From positions 1 through 22,712 of the forward strand of contig CAVIJI010000038.1 of assembly GCA_963642885.1 (NCBI GenBank): a stretch of DNA of 22,712 nt. Direction: 5' to 3'. Within the stretch, counting starts at the first letter, position 1, and each line of letters opens with the position of its first letter. The position numbers and the translations under genes were made by a program. Of the stretch, positions 15,928 through 22,712 are shown piece by piece. The notes beneath the pieces were generated by a model that worked only from the letters and a program-made list of their open reading frames with translations, did no database searches and had not been told where the DNA came from. This DNA is from UMGS1696 sp963642885. GTDB lineage: Bacteria > Bacillota > Clostridia > Oscillospirales > CAG-272.

Positions 15928-15959
15928 AAAACAGAGACTTATAATATAGTCTCTGTTTT
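15928..15959 (+). terminator. Intrinsic terminator after the NlpC/P60 gene
   Basis: ACAGAGACT (15931-15939) pairs with AGTCTCTGT (15948-15956) around an 8-nt AT loop, flanked by AAA/TTT; four T follow on the plus strand. Confidence 0.8.
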
Positions 15960-15972
15960 GCTTATATTTCAG

Positions 15973-16001
15973 TTGACTTATGACGAATTTTGTTATATAA
16001 T
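15973..16001 (+). promoter_or_regulatory. Sigma-A promoter of the FadD-like gene
   Basis: TTGACT (15973-15978), 17-nt spacer, perfect TATAAT (15996-16001). Confidence 0.8.
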
Positions 16002-16048
16002 TATGCTGTGTTTCAATAATTATATACATCAATTTAGGAGGCTTTGTC

Positions 16049-17791
16049 TTGAAAGAATCAAAAAACTATCCTCTTTACGAAGTAACACCAGTCAATTCGA
16101 TTCGCGAGCTTTTGGATATTGCCGAGTCGGAAGTTCCGGAAAAGATTGCGTTTAAATACAGAGTTAAAGATGACATAATCAAAGAAATCAAATATGCCGA
16201 ATTTATCAGAGATGTTAATGCTCTCGGCTCGGCCCTTTGCGAACTCGGAGTTATCGGTGAACATATCGCTCAGATAGGTGAAAACAGCTACAGATGGATA
16301 AATGTTTATCTGACGGTATTAGCGGGAAACGGTGTTTATGTTCCGATTGACAAGGATCTTCCCGAATCGGATCTTTTGAACATCATAAAGCATAGTGATA
16401 CTTCTGTGCTCTTTTATTCCTCTAAATACGATGAATTCGTACAGAAATACGCTTCTTCCGAATTAGCCGATATACATTATCTCATCCGTGTTTGCAACAA
16501 TGAGGAGACAGCATTCGAAATTCCCGAATATTTCTCAACAAATCCCCGTTTTATTTCCTTTGAAAAACTGAAGGAACATGGATATGAGCTTCTGGCTAAC
16601 GGTTACGATGAATATCTCAAGAGACACAGCGAACCGTATGAGTTAAAAATGATTGTTTATACCTCCGGTACAACAGGTCTTGCGAAGGGCGTTATGCTTT
16701 GTGAGCACAATCTCGTATCGATTGTATATTACGGTCTTCAGGTTTCCACTGTCTACGAAACATATCTCTCGGTGCTGCCTTACCATCATACTTATGAAGC
16801 CGTTGCGGGTTTACTTGTATCTTTGCATCACCATTCTACAATATGCATCAACGAAAACTTAAAGTCTGTCATGAAGAATCTCACGACATACAAGCCGGAC
16901 TACATTTATCTCGTTCCCGCTTTTGCGGAAGAATTCTATCGCAGAATTTGGGCAACGGCTAAACGTTCGGGTAAAGAAAAAGGTCTGAAGGCTCTTCTTA
17001 AAACCAGCAATAACCTGCGTAAAGTCGGCATAGACGCACGTCATAAGTTGTTCTCGACAATCCATGAAAACTTCGGCGGAAACCTCAAGAAAATCGTATG
17101 CGGCGGTGCTCCCATAAGACCCGAGATCGGTGAATTCTTCGATGATATCGGTATTAATCTGATTAACGGATACGGCATCACCGAATGCTCACCGCTTGTT
17201 GCGGCTAACCGTGACTTTTTCAACGACTGCAATACCGTAGGTTGTGTTCTTCCCTGCTGTGAAATCAAGCTCGACGACGTAACCCCCGAAGGAATCGGCG
17301 AAATTTGTGTAAAGGGTGATATAGTAATGCTCGGTTACTATAAAATGCCCGAGGCTACGGCTGAAGTTCTTTCCGAGGACGGCTGGTTCAAAACAGGCGA
17401 CTACGGCATGATCAACGATAAAGAACAGCTCCTTATTACGGGACGTAAGAAAAATATAATCGTGCTTTCCAACGGTAAAAACGTATATCCCGAGGAAATA
17501 GAGAATTATATTCAGAATATTCCTTATGTAAAAGAAGTTGTTGTATACGGACTCAAAAATGAATTCGGTGAAGAATACAAGCTATGCGCAGAAGTATTTT
17601 TGAATGCGGATAAGCTCGAAGAAATGGGTGTTTCCGACCCGAGCGATATGCTGAAAGCCGATATTTCTAAGGCTTGTTCTTCTCTTCCCGTTTACAAAAA
17701 TATCGGTAAGATCGTAATCAGATCAAAAGAGTTTGATAAGACAACTACAAATAAAATCAAGAGACAAAGCATTACAACAAATGTTGATTAA
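16049..17791 (+). CDS. Long-chain acyl-CoA ligase (AMP-forming, FadD-like)
   Basis: A 580-aa AMP-forming ligase starting at TTG 16049, fixed by AGGAGG (16036-16041) 7 nt upstream. Motifs: phosphate loop YTSGTTGLAKG (about 204-214), LPYHHTYE (about 243-250) as in long-chain acyl-CoA synthetases, NGYGITECSP (about 373-382), DGWFKTGDYG, hinge GRKKNIIVLSNGKNVYPEEIE, and a C-terminal Lys in TTTNKIKRQ. It would activate free fatty acids to acyl-CoA (or an acyl-enzyme intermediate) for lipid metabolism. The insertion with RRIWATAKRSGKEKGLKALLK is typical of the long-chain group and absent from the other ligase in this window, so they are not recent duplicates. Monocistronic, with promoter and terminator. 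Confidence 0.9.
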   Translation: MKESKNYPLYEVTPVNSIRELLDIAESEVPEKIAFKYRVKDDIIKEIKYAEFIRDVNALGSALCELGVIGEHIAQIGENSYRWINVYLTVLAGNGVYVPIDKDLPESDLLNIIKHSDTSVLFYSSKYDEFVQKYASSELADIHYLIRVCNNEETAFEIPEYFSTNPRFISFEKLKEHGYELLANGYDEYLKRHSEPYELKMIVYTSGTTGLAKGVMLCEHNLVSIVYYGLQVSTVYETYLSVLPYHHTYEAVAGLLVSLHHHSTICINENLKSVMKNLTTYKPDYIYLVPAFAEEFYRRIWATAKRSGKEKGLKALLKTSNNLRKVGIDARHKLFSTIHENFGGNLKKIVCGGAPIRPEIGEFFDDIGINLINGYGITECSPLVAANRDFFNDCNTVGCVLPCCEIKLDDVTPEGIGEICVKGDIVMLGYYKMPEATAEVLSEDGWFKTGDYGMINDKEQLLITGRKKNIIVLSNGKNVYPEEIENYIQNIPYVKEVVVYGLKNEFGEEYKLCAEVFLNADKLEEMGVSDPSDMLKADISKACSSLPVYKNIGKIVIRSKEFDKTTTNKIKRQSITTNVD

Positions 17792-17839
17792 TTATTTTTC
17801 CGAATAAGTACACCGATTTAACATAATTAACCGATAATA

Positions 17840-17893
17840 AACCTGCCATCTGCTTATAGATTTCATTATGAAGCGGTGGCAGGTTTTCTTTTT
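17840..17893 (+). terminator. Intrinsic terminator after the FadD-like gene
   Basis: AACCTGCCA (17840-17848) pairs with TGGCAGGTT (17877-17885); the inner TGCTT/AAGCG adds pairs. A T-rich tract TTTTCTTTTT follows. Confidence 0.88.
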
Positions 17894-17903
17894 CCGTAAG
17901 CAA

Positions 17904-17930
17904 AAGGGATCTGATACAATCAGATCCCTT
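17904..17930 (-). terminator. Intrinsic terminator of the HPr-like gene
   Basis: A perfect 12-bp stem AAGGGATCTGAT/ATCAGATCCCTT with a 3-nt loop. Read on the minus strand it is followed by TTTT and lies about 80 nt after the HPr-like stop codon. Confidence 0.75.
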
Positions 17931-18007
17931 CAAAAGTTATGTAAATTCGCGGAAATCAAACAATCGTATGATTTCGCAAATGAGTGATTTCCCAATAAGG
18001 GGACTTC

Positions 18008-18241
18008 TTACTTAATGAACTTTTCGAATTCGAAGTAGCAGTCGTAATCGGTTTCCACATAAATTTCATCCCATGAAACCTTAGCGAGAGTAACACCGAG
18101 GAAGCTCTTTGCATTAAGTCTATGCTTACCGTTAACAAGAGTAACATCATAAGGGCACTTGGAAGCGATGCGTGCGAACTCGAGAATATCATTCGTTGTG
18201 ACGAGTTCAACCTTGTATAAATACTTACTGTTGCAAATCAT
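18008..18241 (-). CDS. HPr-like protein lacking the phosphorylated His15
   Basis: A 77-aa protein that lines up without gaps with HPr of the sugar phosphotransferase system: ASK at 26-28 and N43-A-K45-S46 followed by the FLGV helix fall on the same numbers as in HPr. Ser46, the site of HPr kinase in Gram-positives, is kept. The active-site HARP motif is absent: position 15 is Thr, so it cannot pass phosphate from enzyme I. In this it resembles Crh of Bacillus, which has Gln at 15. A regulatory role through Ser46 is therefore possible, but not shown. AGGAGG stands 7 nt before the ATG. The gene is alone between its promoter (18332-18359) and the hairpin at 17904-17930. Confidence 0.75.
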   Translation of the reverse strand: MICNSKYLYKVELVTTNDILEFARIASKCPYDVTLVNGKHRLNAKSFLGVTLAKVSWDEIYVETDYDCYFEFEKFIK

Positions 18242-18331
18242 ATGAGTACCTCCTAATCAACAATCGTACTGACATACAATCGATTTGTATTTTCGACAGG
18301 GTTCATATCTTTCTTTCCCCTGCCGCATATT

Positions 18332-18359
18332 ATTATACTCGCTTTTTTTTCAAAGTCAA
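18332..18359 (-). promoter_or_regulatory. Sigma-A promoter of the HPr-like gene
   Basis: TTGACT (18354-18359), 16-nt spacer containing eight A, TATAAT (18332-18337), minus strand. The roughly 85-nt leader can form a hairpin GGCAGGG (18318-18324) with CCCTGTC (18295-18301). Confidence 0.72.
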
Positions 18360-18406
18360 TAGGGTAAATAGATGTTCTCCGTATTGACTCATTACGGTGT
18401 CATGAG

Positions 18407-18523
18407 CTAAATTTCGTTTGTTGATTTTGCATGATTCGCACACATTATTTTTGTGCATGTGATACAGTCGCTCATGGTTGACGTCTTGCAGTTCGCGGTA
18501 CATCCGTTCGTCATATAGATCAT
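18407..18523 (-). CDS. Small Cys/Thr-rich ORF coupled to the upstream lipoprotein gene
   Basis: A 38-codon frame whose ATG overlaps the TGA of the preceding gene as ATGA (18520-18523), the usual form of translational coupling; no separate Shine-Dalgarno is evident. The product has five Cys (positions 8, 12, 20, 23, 28; spacing C-x3-C-x7-C-x2-C-x4-C) and seven Thr among 38 residues, a composition unlikely for spurious frames of this AT-rich DNA. It has no signal peptide. It recalls Cys-rich ribosomal peptides such as ranthipeptides (segment CTANCKTS), but no radical SAM maturase is in the window and it does not match SCIFF properly. It may also be a chance frame. Confidence 0.4.
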   Translation of the reverse strand: MIYMTNGCTANCKTSTMSDCITCTKIMCANHAKSTNEI

Positions 18524-19755
18524 TCGCTTAGCTTGCTGTCGATTAAGTTACCGTGACTGTCAATCAGATATGCCGTGTCATCCTTGCTCTCATGCCATAC
18601 ATTGGTTTCATTCCAAATAATATCTCCGTCGTATCCCTTACATGAAAGAGTTAACTGTTCGCCTTTTTTTATTACAGTTCCTTCGGGAAAACAGTATACT
18701 TCCCCACCACGATCGGATGTAATATACCATCCCGAAATATCAACATCACAGTCATCTTTATTTTTAAGCGTAACCGTTTGCTGTTCCTTGGATACGCTTT
18801 TTATCTTTACCTTTCCCGCTGCGGACTCGGCAGTATAGTTTTCGAATACGACTTTACCGTCCTTTTCTATGGTCAACAAAATTCCGAGATCATAATCCTC
18901 TGTAATAAAATACTCGCAGTTGTTTTGTTCCAGAAGCTCCAAAACCTTTTTATTTGCCGATCGCTCCTCCTCATCGGTTGATGTACTGATGACAGCATAG
19001 TTCGGCTGTGCGGCTTTGATGAATTCTTCAGAAGTAGCATCCTTTCTTCCGTGGTGACCTACCTTAAGTATGTCGCATTTCATTCCCATTTCGCTGTTAA
19101 GAAGCGTTGTCTCTTCATCATCCTTCATATCTCCGGCAAATAAAACGGTAACGCCGTTTACGGTAAGTCTCAACACCAATGAGTTATTATTATCCTCTGC
19201 TGAATTATATTTAATCGGTCCCAAAACTTCGAAAAAAACTCCGTCTGCGGCCTCAATCACTTCTCCCGGATCGAGCTTGATAAGGGTATCATTTATCGTA
19301 GTTCTCTCCAATACATACATGTCGCCGCATATCGAGGATGAATAGACGTGTTTTATTTCATATGCGTCACGTATATATGTGTAACCTCCTATATGGTCAC
19401 GATCGGGATGGGTTAAAAATACCCCTTCAAGTGAATCCACCCCTAAAGAATCAAGTGCGGCAAGTGTATATGGAACAGATTCGCTTGTACCTGTATCTAT
19501 CATATAAAAGCTGCCGTCAATACTGAGAATTATCGAATCGGCTTTTCCGACATTGACAAAAAGAATGCCGACATCATGCTCTCCGAAAGTTTGTATGTTT
19601 TTCCAATCGTCCTTCAATGCTTTATCGGTATGTTCATCCTTGATTTCCGAACCGACATCGGCATTCGTACTCACAGATTCGTCAATTCCATCAGCAGAGC
19701 AGGAAAAAAGAAATATCGCCAATGTTAATGCTATAATAATCGATATGTATTTCAA
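18520..19755 (-). CDS. ComEC-type metallo-beta-lactamase lipoprotein with lamin-tail domain
   Basis: A 411-aa protein starting at TTG 19755: GGAGG (19764-19768, within the end of the upstream gene) is 8 nt away, and a lipoprotein signal follows at once (Cys19 in LFSC). The metallo-beta-lactamase fold at about 60-305 has FVNVGKADSIIL, the metal motif THPDRDHIGG (H116, D118, D120, H121), AGDM (D209) and GHHG (H234-H235), the set seen in the soluble hydrolase part of ComEC-like proteins. A C-terminal lamin-tail-like beta domain (about 316-405, DISGWYITSDRGG, FPEGTVIKKGEQLTL) follows. Such lipoproteins are placed outside the membrane and are suspected nucleases or phosphodiesterases; the substrate is unknown. 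It begins 3 nt after the transglutaminase-like gene and must share its transcript. Confidence 0.87.
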   Translation of the reverse strand: MKYISIIIALTLAIFLFSCSADGIDESVSTNADVGSEIKDEHTDKALKDDWKNIQTFGEHDVGILFVNVGKADSIILSIDGSFYMIDTGTSESVPYTLAALDSLGVDSLEGVFLTHPDRDHIGGYTYIRDAYEIKHVYSSSICGDMYVLERTTINDTLIKLDPGEVIEAADGVFFEVLGPIKYNSAEDNNNSLVLRLTVNGVTVLFAGDMKDDEETTLLNSEMGMKCDILKVGHHGRKDATSEEFIKAAQPNYAVISTSTDEEERSANKKVLELLEQNNCEYFITEDYDLGILLTIEKDGKVVFENYTAESAAGKVKIKSVSKEQQTVTLKNKDDCDVDISGWYITSDRGGEVYCFPEGTVIKKGEQLTLSCKGYDGDIIWNETNVWHESKDDTAYLIDSHGNLIDSKLSE

Positions 19756-19758
19756 GTA

Positions 19759-21624
19759 TCAATCCTCCGATATGGAATAATCAGCAATCAATGCAAGTTT
19801 ATAAACAATCAGTGCCGTTTCTTCACGTGTCAGCGGTAAATTCGGCTCAAGCATGGTATTTACGTTTCCAACGGAAATAATTTTATTTTTTATGCAAAAA
19901 CGCACACCGTCCATTGCCCACGATGAAATCAAATCCTTGTCACCATACCCTACCTTAACATCAGTCACGCTACCTGTCCCATATCCGTACATAGCACAGA
20001 AAGCGGCCGATATTTTATATCCCTGTTCACGGGTAATTACATTGTTCGGTGCGAATACATCCTCACCGACACCGTTCACCAAGCCTGTTTGTCTTGCCCA
20101 CTCTATATACGGCGAATACCATAACCCCGTTTGTACATCGGAATAACCTGTTCCGTCGTACTCGGATATATCTATCCCGCACAGTCTTCCGAGAACCGTA
20201 ACAAACATAGCTCTCGTAAGAGTACTTTTAGGTGCGAATTTATTCTCGGACACACCGTTGAACAAACCGTTTCGATAAACATATTCCACTGCGTAATAGC
20301 TCTTATCGAGCCTTGAAACATCGTCAAACCGCATTTGCTTTTTCGTCTTTATCGGCAGCGGATCCTTTATTTTAATTTGACTGATTTTATGCTCTGTGGA
20401 ATTAGGTGAATCGGCAACATTATATTCAAGAACGTTTTTATATACACGCATTCCGTATATAGTCTCGTCTTCGCTGTCGCTGAAAACCAAACTCGTTTTT
20501 CCGTCACTTAGAGAGACGGAAACTATTTCATGCGGAGTATTTACATAAACCTTACTATCCGAAATCGAAACTCCGGAATAAATACCATCCCAATATCGAG
20601 TTTCATCATTGCTCATATACCACTTATCTTCAAAGGTGAATAATTCGGTTTTCTTTTCGGGTGATGCATAGGCACATGAAACCAACGTTCCTTCGTCCGA
20701 GTCTATATAATACCACTTCCCGTTTGAATAATCCATACGTGATGCCACATTCTTCCACATACCGTTCGAGTATTTATCCGAAACACATGAATATCTGCTT
20801 TGCCAACCGCTGTGAGGATTTTTTGCGTTTTCGATTTCCTCATCGCTTAAAAGAAAGTAATTGTGTTGTGCGGCACCTGTTTTATCCGGAGTAGGATCAT
20901 CAAAAACAACATCGACATGATACCACTCACCGTCAATATTAACTATATTCCATGAGTGATTCATTTTTTCCGAGCTAATCGTGTATGTTTCTATCCCGAG
21001 CTCACGCATTACGGCAACATAACCGAGAGAGTATGCCTGACATATTCCCTTACGCTGTGTAAATAAATTATACGCATCGTATATAGACATATCGTTATCG
21101 TATTCGTAAGATGACGCGAAATAATCGTGAACCCACAGTGCTTTTTCGACATCCGTCATATGAACATCAACCTGCGAAACGATATAATCGAGCTCTTTCT
21201 CATATTCACTCTCGGCCTTTTTTCTCTCCTGCGAACTCATTGAATATAAAAAATACACTCGTGTCACATATTCCCTATTCTCGGAATTGGTATAATAAAA
21301 CTCTATTCTGTTTTCAAGAAAGAAAAATTCGGGCGAATTCAAATACAGATCGTAAAAAATATCGAAAACATCGTCTGTGCTTATATTATATTCGCTCAAT
21401 TCTATATATTCATTCCCCGCTTCAATCGTATCGTACATGTCTTTGTATATCTTATCGAAATTATTTATTCGATAACTCAGCGGGGACGCGGTATACTCGT
21501 CCTGTGCATGAATCGCCACGATACCGCAAAACGATAAAACAATTCCGAGCAGTAAAACAAAAATTATTCTGTCTTTTCGGAAACAGGATATGAGTTTATT
21601 ATTCAAAAAACTGTGTCTCATCAT
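19759..21624 (-). CDS. Surface transglutaminase-like protein with three SLH repeats
   Basis: A 621-aa exported protein. A membrane/signal segment spans about residues 19-40 (AIHAQ end). A transglutaminase-like domain (about 140-260) has the catalytic triad C195 in KGICQAYS, H223 in NHSWNIV and D238 in YHVDVVFDDP. A strand-rich middle (about 295-420) with repeated 'YYIDSDEG'-like elements resembles the DUF5050 beta-propeller type. Three SLH repeats (about 432-484, 493-545, 558-612; FAPKSTLTRAMF, FAPNNVITREQGY, EPNLPLTREETA) should anchor it to secondary cell-wall polymer. The domain may act as a peptidase or cross-linker. The start is less certain: GGAG is 13 nt before the first of two adjacent ATGs. 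No promoter is clear in the 82 nt upstream, so read-through from the isomerase gene is possible. Confidence 0.88.
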   Translation of the reverse strand: MMRHSFLNNKLISCFRKDRIIFVLLLGIVLSFCGIVAIHAQDEYTASPLSYRINNFDKIYKDMYDTIEAGNEYIELSEYNISTDDVFDIFYDLYLNSPEFFFLENRIEFYYTNSENREYVTRVYFLYSMSSQERKKAESEYEKELDYIVSQVDVHMTDVEKALWVHDYFASSYEYDNDMSIYDAYNLFTQRKGICQAYSLGYVAVMRELGIETYTISSEKMNHSWNIVNIDGEWYHVDVVFDDPTPDKTGAAQHNYFLLSDEEIENAKNPHSGWQSRYSCVSDKYSNGMWKNVASRMDYSNGKWYYIDSDEGTLVSCAYASPEKKTELFTFEDKWYMSNDETRYWDGIYSGVSISDSKVYVNTPHEIVSVSLSDGKTSLVFSDSEDETIYGMRVYKNVLEYNVADSPNSTEHKISQIKIKDPLPIKTKKQMRFDDVSRLDKSYYAVEYVYRNGLFNGVSENKFAPKSTLTRAMFVTVLGRLCGIDISEYDGTGYSDVQTGLWYSPYIEWARQTGLVNGVGEDVFAPNNVITREQGYKISAAFCAMYGYGTGSVTDVKVGYGDKDLISSWAMDGVRFCIKNKIISVGNVNTMLEPNLPLTREETALIVYKLALIADYSISED

Positions 21625-21643
21625 CTTTTGTTAATATCTCCGT

Positions 21644-21686
21644 AAAAATCATATAGCCGGACTTTCGGAAAGAAAGTACGGCTATA
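21644..21686 (-). terminator. Intrinsic terminator of the isomerase-like gene
   Basis: Minus strand: TATAGCCG (21679-21686) pairs with CGGCTATA (21652-21659), then one mismatch and ACTTTC/GAAAGT inside; TGATTTTTA follows. The five T are displaced by two bases, so read-through into the downstream pair is possible. Confidence 0.8.
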
Positions 21687-21706
21687 CACGGTTCAACTAC
21701 ATAAGT

Positions 21707-22501
21707 TTATCTGAATTCATCAATAAGAACATGCATATCTCTTACGAGATCCGGTACTTCAACAGTTCTTCCGCATTCGAATGCAAGCCAACGATCGTAA
21801 CCTGTACTCTGAATAGCTTTGAATATATTCTTATAATTAAGCTCGCCTGTACCGGGCTGGTTTCTTCCGGGATTGTCCGCTATATGGAAGTGACCGATCA
21901 TATCGATGTTTTCAGTTATGTTGCGTATTACGTTACCTTCTGAAATCTGCTGATGATAAATATCAAAAAGTAATTTGCAATTATCGCTGTCAACAGCCTT
22001 CAGCATCTTAACAGCTTCGTTAGTGGTAACAAGGAAATATCCCTTGTGATTTACAAGAACGTTCAGCGGTTCGAGAACTATCATTATACCCTCTTCTTCG
22101 GCTATATGTGATAATTCCGAAAGAGTTTTCACGCAAATGTCAAACTGTTCTTCACGTGTTACATCAAATCTTTCATTGCCCGTTGTTGCGATAATATTGG
22201 GTACATTCAGTGCTTTCGCAACCGCAACAGACTCACGGAAAGCTTCTACAAACGCTTTTCTTGTGTCTTCCCATACCATGCCGTGATTCCATTGAATCGT
22301 ACTTTGATACTCGGAATTAGTAGACTGGATAACGATTGCCGTTGATGTTACGCCTGTTTCATCAAGGACTTTTTTCGCTTTATCCAAATCAAGTCCAAGC
22401 CAACCGAGCTGCTCTACACCGTCAAATCCGTAGCGATATCCGAGTTCGACTCTATTGTACCAGTCTGAACCCCACCAACCGCCTGCTGCTGAAAATTTCA
22501 T
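21707..22501 (-). CDS. Hydroxypyruvate isomerase-like sugar isomerase (TIM barrel)
   Basis: A 264-aa protein of the xylose-isomerase-like TIM-barrel superfamily. The C-terminal half has the pattern of hydroxypyruvate isomerase relatives: the metal-binding Glu in VLEPLN, LLFDIYHQQ, HFHIADNPGR, then QPGTGELNYKNIF and a Glu in WLAFECG. These enzymes interconvert small hydroxy-keto acids, ketoses or inositol-type sugars using a divalent metal in the cytoplasm; the substrate here is not determined. Start chosen at 22501 because GGAGG is 8 nt upstream and the promoter (22548-22576) overlaps the longer in-frame extension to 22576. It ends with its own terminator. Confidence 0.82.
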   Translation of the reverse strand: MKFSAAGGWWGSDWYNRVELGYRYGFDGVEQLGWLGLDLDKAKKVLDETGVTSTAIVIQSTNSEYQSTIQWNHGMVWEDTRKAFVEAFRESVAVAKALNVPNIIATTGNERFDVTREEQFDICVKTLSELSHIAEEEGIMIVLEPLNVLVNHKGYFLVTTNEAVKMLKAVDSDNCKLLFDIYHQQISEGNVIRNITENIDMIGHFHIADNPGRNQPGTGELNYKNIFKAIQSTGYDRWLAFECGRTVEVPDLVRDMHVLIDEFR

Positions 22502-22547
22502 ATCTGTTTCCTCCGTCTTAGTATTCAACTGTTTAGTAATTATATTG

Positions 22548-22576
22548 ATTTTATAATATATTACGTGTTTTGTCAA
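22548..22576 (-). promoter_or_regulatory. Sigma-A promoter of the isomerase-like gene
   Basis: TTGACA (22571-22576), 17-nt spacer, TAAAAT (22548-22553), minus strand. It rules out any translation start upstream of about 22541. Confidence 0.8.
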
Positions 22577-22667
22577 GTACTATTTGTTATAAATGTATCA
22601 ATTTTACCGCTGTTTTTTCGTGATTAACCAAGCATTGCATTTTTTCGCACAAATAACATCTTATATA

Positions 22668-22696
22668 TTGAATCTTTGCCGCATGTACGCTATAAT
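22668..22696 (+). promoter_or_regulatory. Divergent sigma-A promoter leading out of the window
   Basis: TTGAAT (22668-22673), 17-nt spacer, TATAAT (22691-22696). It should drive a plus-strand gene beyond position 22712. No start codon with a ribosome site is visible before the edge. Confidence 0.65.
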
Positions 22697-22712
22697 ATAA
22701 ACATCTGTTAAA

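Noticed and set aside
18441..18458. GCACA/TGTGC hairpin as terminator of the metallo-beta-lactamase gene
   Set aside because: Five pairs, no T tract on the minus strand, and it lies in the small Cys-rich frame.
18407..18523. Calling the Cys-rich ORF a SCIFF/ranthipeptide precursor
   Set aside because: Only the segment CTANCKTS is reminiscent; the Cys spacing differs and no maturase gene is present in the window.
22502..22576. 25-residue extension of the isomerase-like protein
   Set aside because: It overlaps the promoter -10 and -35; GGAGG supports the start at 22501.

Overview
The window looks like a chromosomal segment of an AT-rich Gram-positive member of the Clostridia, possibly an Oscillospirales or rumen/gut relative. 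The evidence is strong GGAGG-type ribosome binding sites, several TTG starts, many consensus sigma-A promoters (TTGACA-like, usually 17 nt, TATAAT-like), a T-box leader, lipoprotein signal peptides, SLH repeats and a PdaA-type deacetylase. The standard code is used. I see no tRNA, rRNA, CRISPR array, insertion sequence or phage gene. Taxonomy below class is inference.

Left part (1-7690): a minus-strand gene encodes an acyl-CoA ligase fused behind an XRE helix-turn-helix and a cupin domain. It is preceded by a complete T-box riboswitch with its own promoter; the most likely specifier codon is ATC (Ile). Divergent from it are a cytoplasmic TIM-barrel glycosidase-like gene, a lipoprotein polysaccharide deacetylase of the PdaA type, and a separately promoted pair: a sugar-type solute-binding lipoprotein and a DUF1861 beta-propeller protein, closed by a strong terminator.

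Middle (7690-17900): mgtE (Mg2+ transporter, minus strand) has a long leader with a small ORF, nested helices and an overlapping terminator hairpin. Divergent from it is asnA, then a DacF-like D,D-carboxypeptidase lipoprotein, the argG-argH pair, an NlpC/P60 lipoprotein with an SH3-like part, and a FadD-like long-chain acyl-CoA ligase. Most of these have their own recognisable promoter, so apart from argGH this is a string of single-gene units.

Right part (17900-22712, minus strand): an HPr-like protein that keeps Ser46 but lacks His15; a surface pair made of an SLH-anchored transglutaminase-like protein and a metallo-beta-lactamase/lamin-tail lipoprotein (4-nt junction, TTG start); a 38-codon Cys/Thr-rich ORF overlapping the end of the latter by ATGA; and a hydroxypyruvate-isomerase-like TIM-barrel gene. 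A divergent promoter at the right edge points out of the window.

Themes: amino-acid supply (Ile-linked CoA ligase, asnA, argGH), cell-envelope remodelling (PdaA-like, DacF-like, NlpC/P60, SLH transglutaminase), and sugar uptake or processing. The two best leads for undescribed biology are the T-box controlling a CoA ligase, which suggests isoleucine made from scavenged 2-methylbutyrate, and the structured mgtE leader, which I do not recognise as an M-box.
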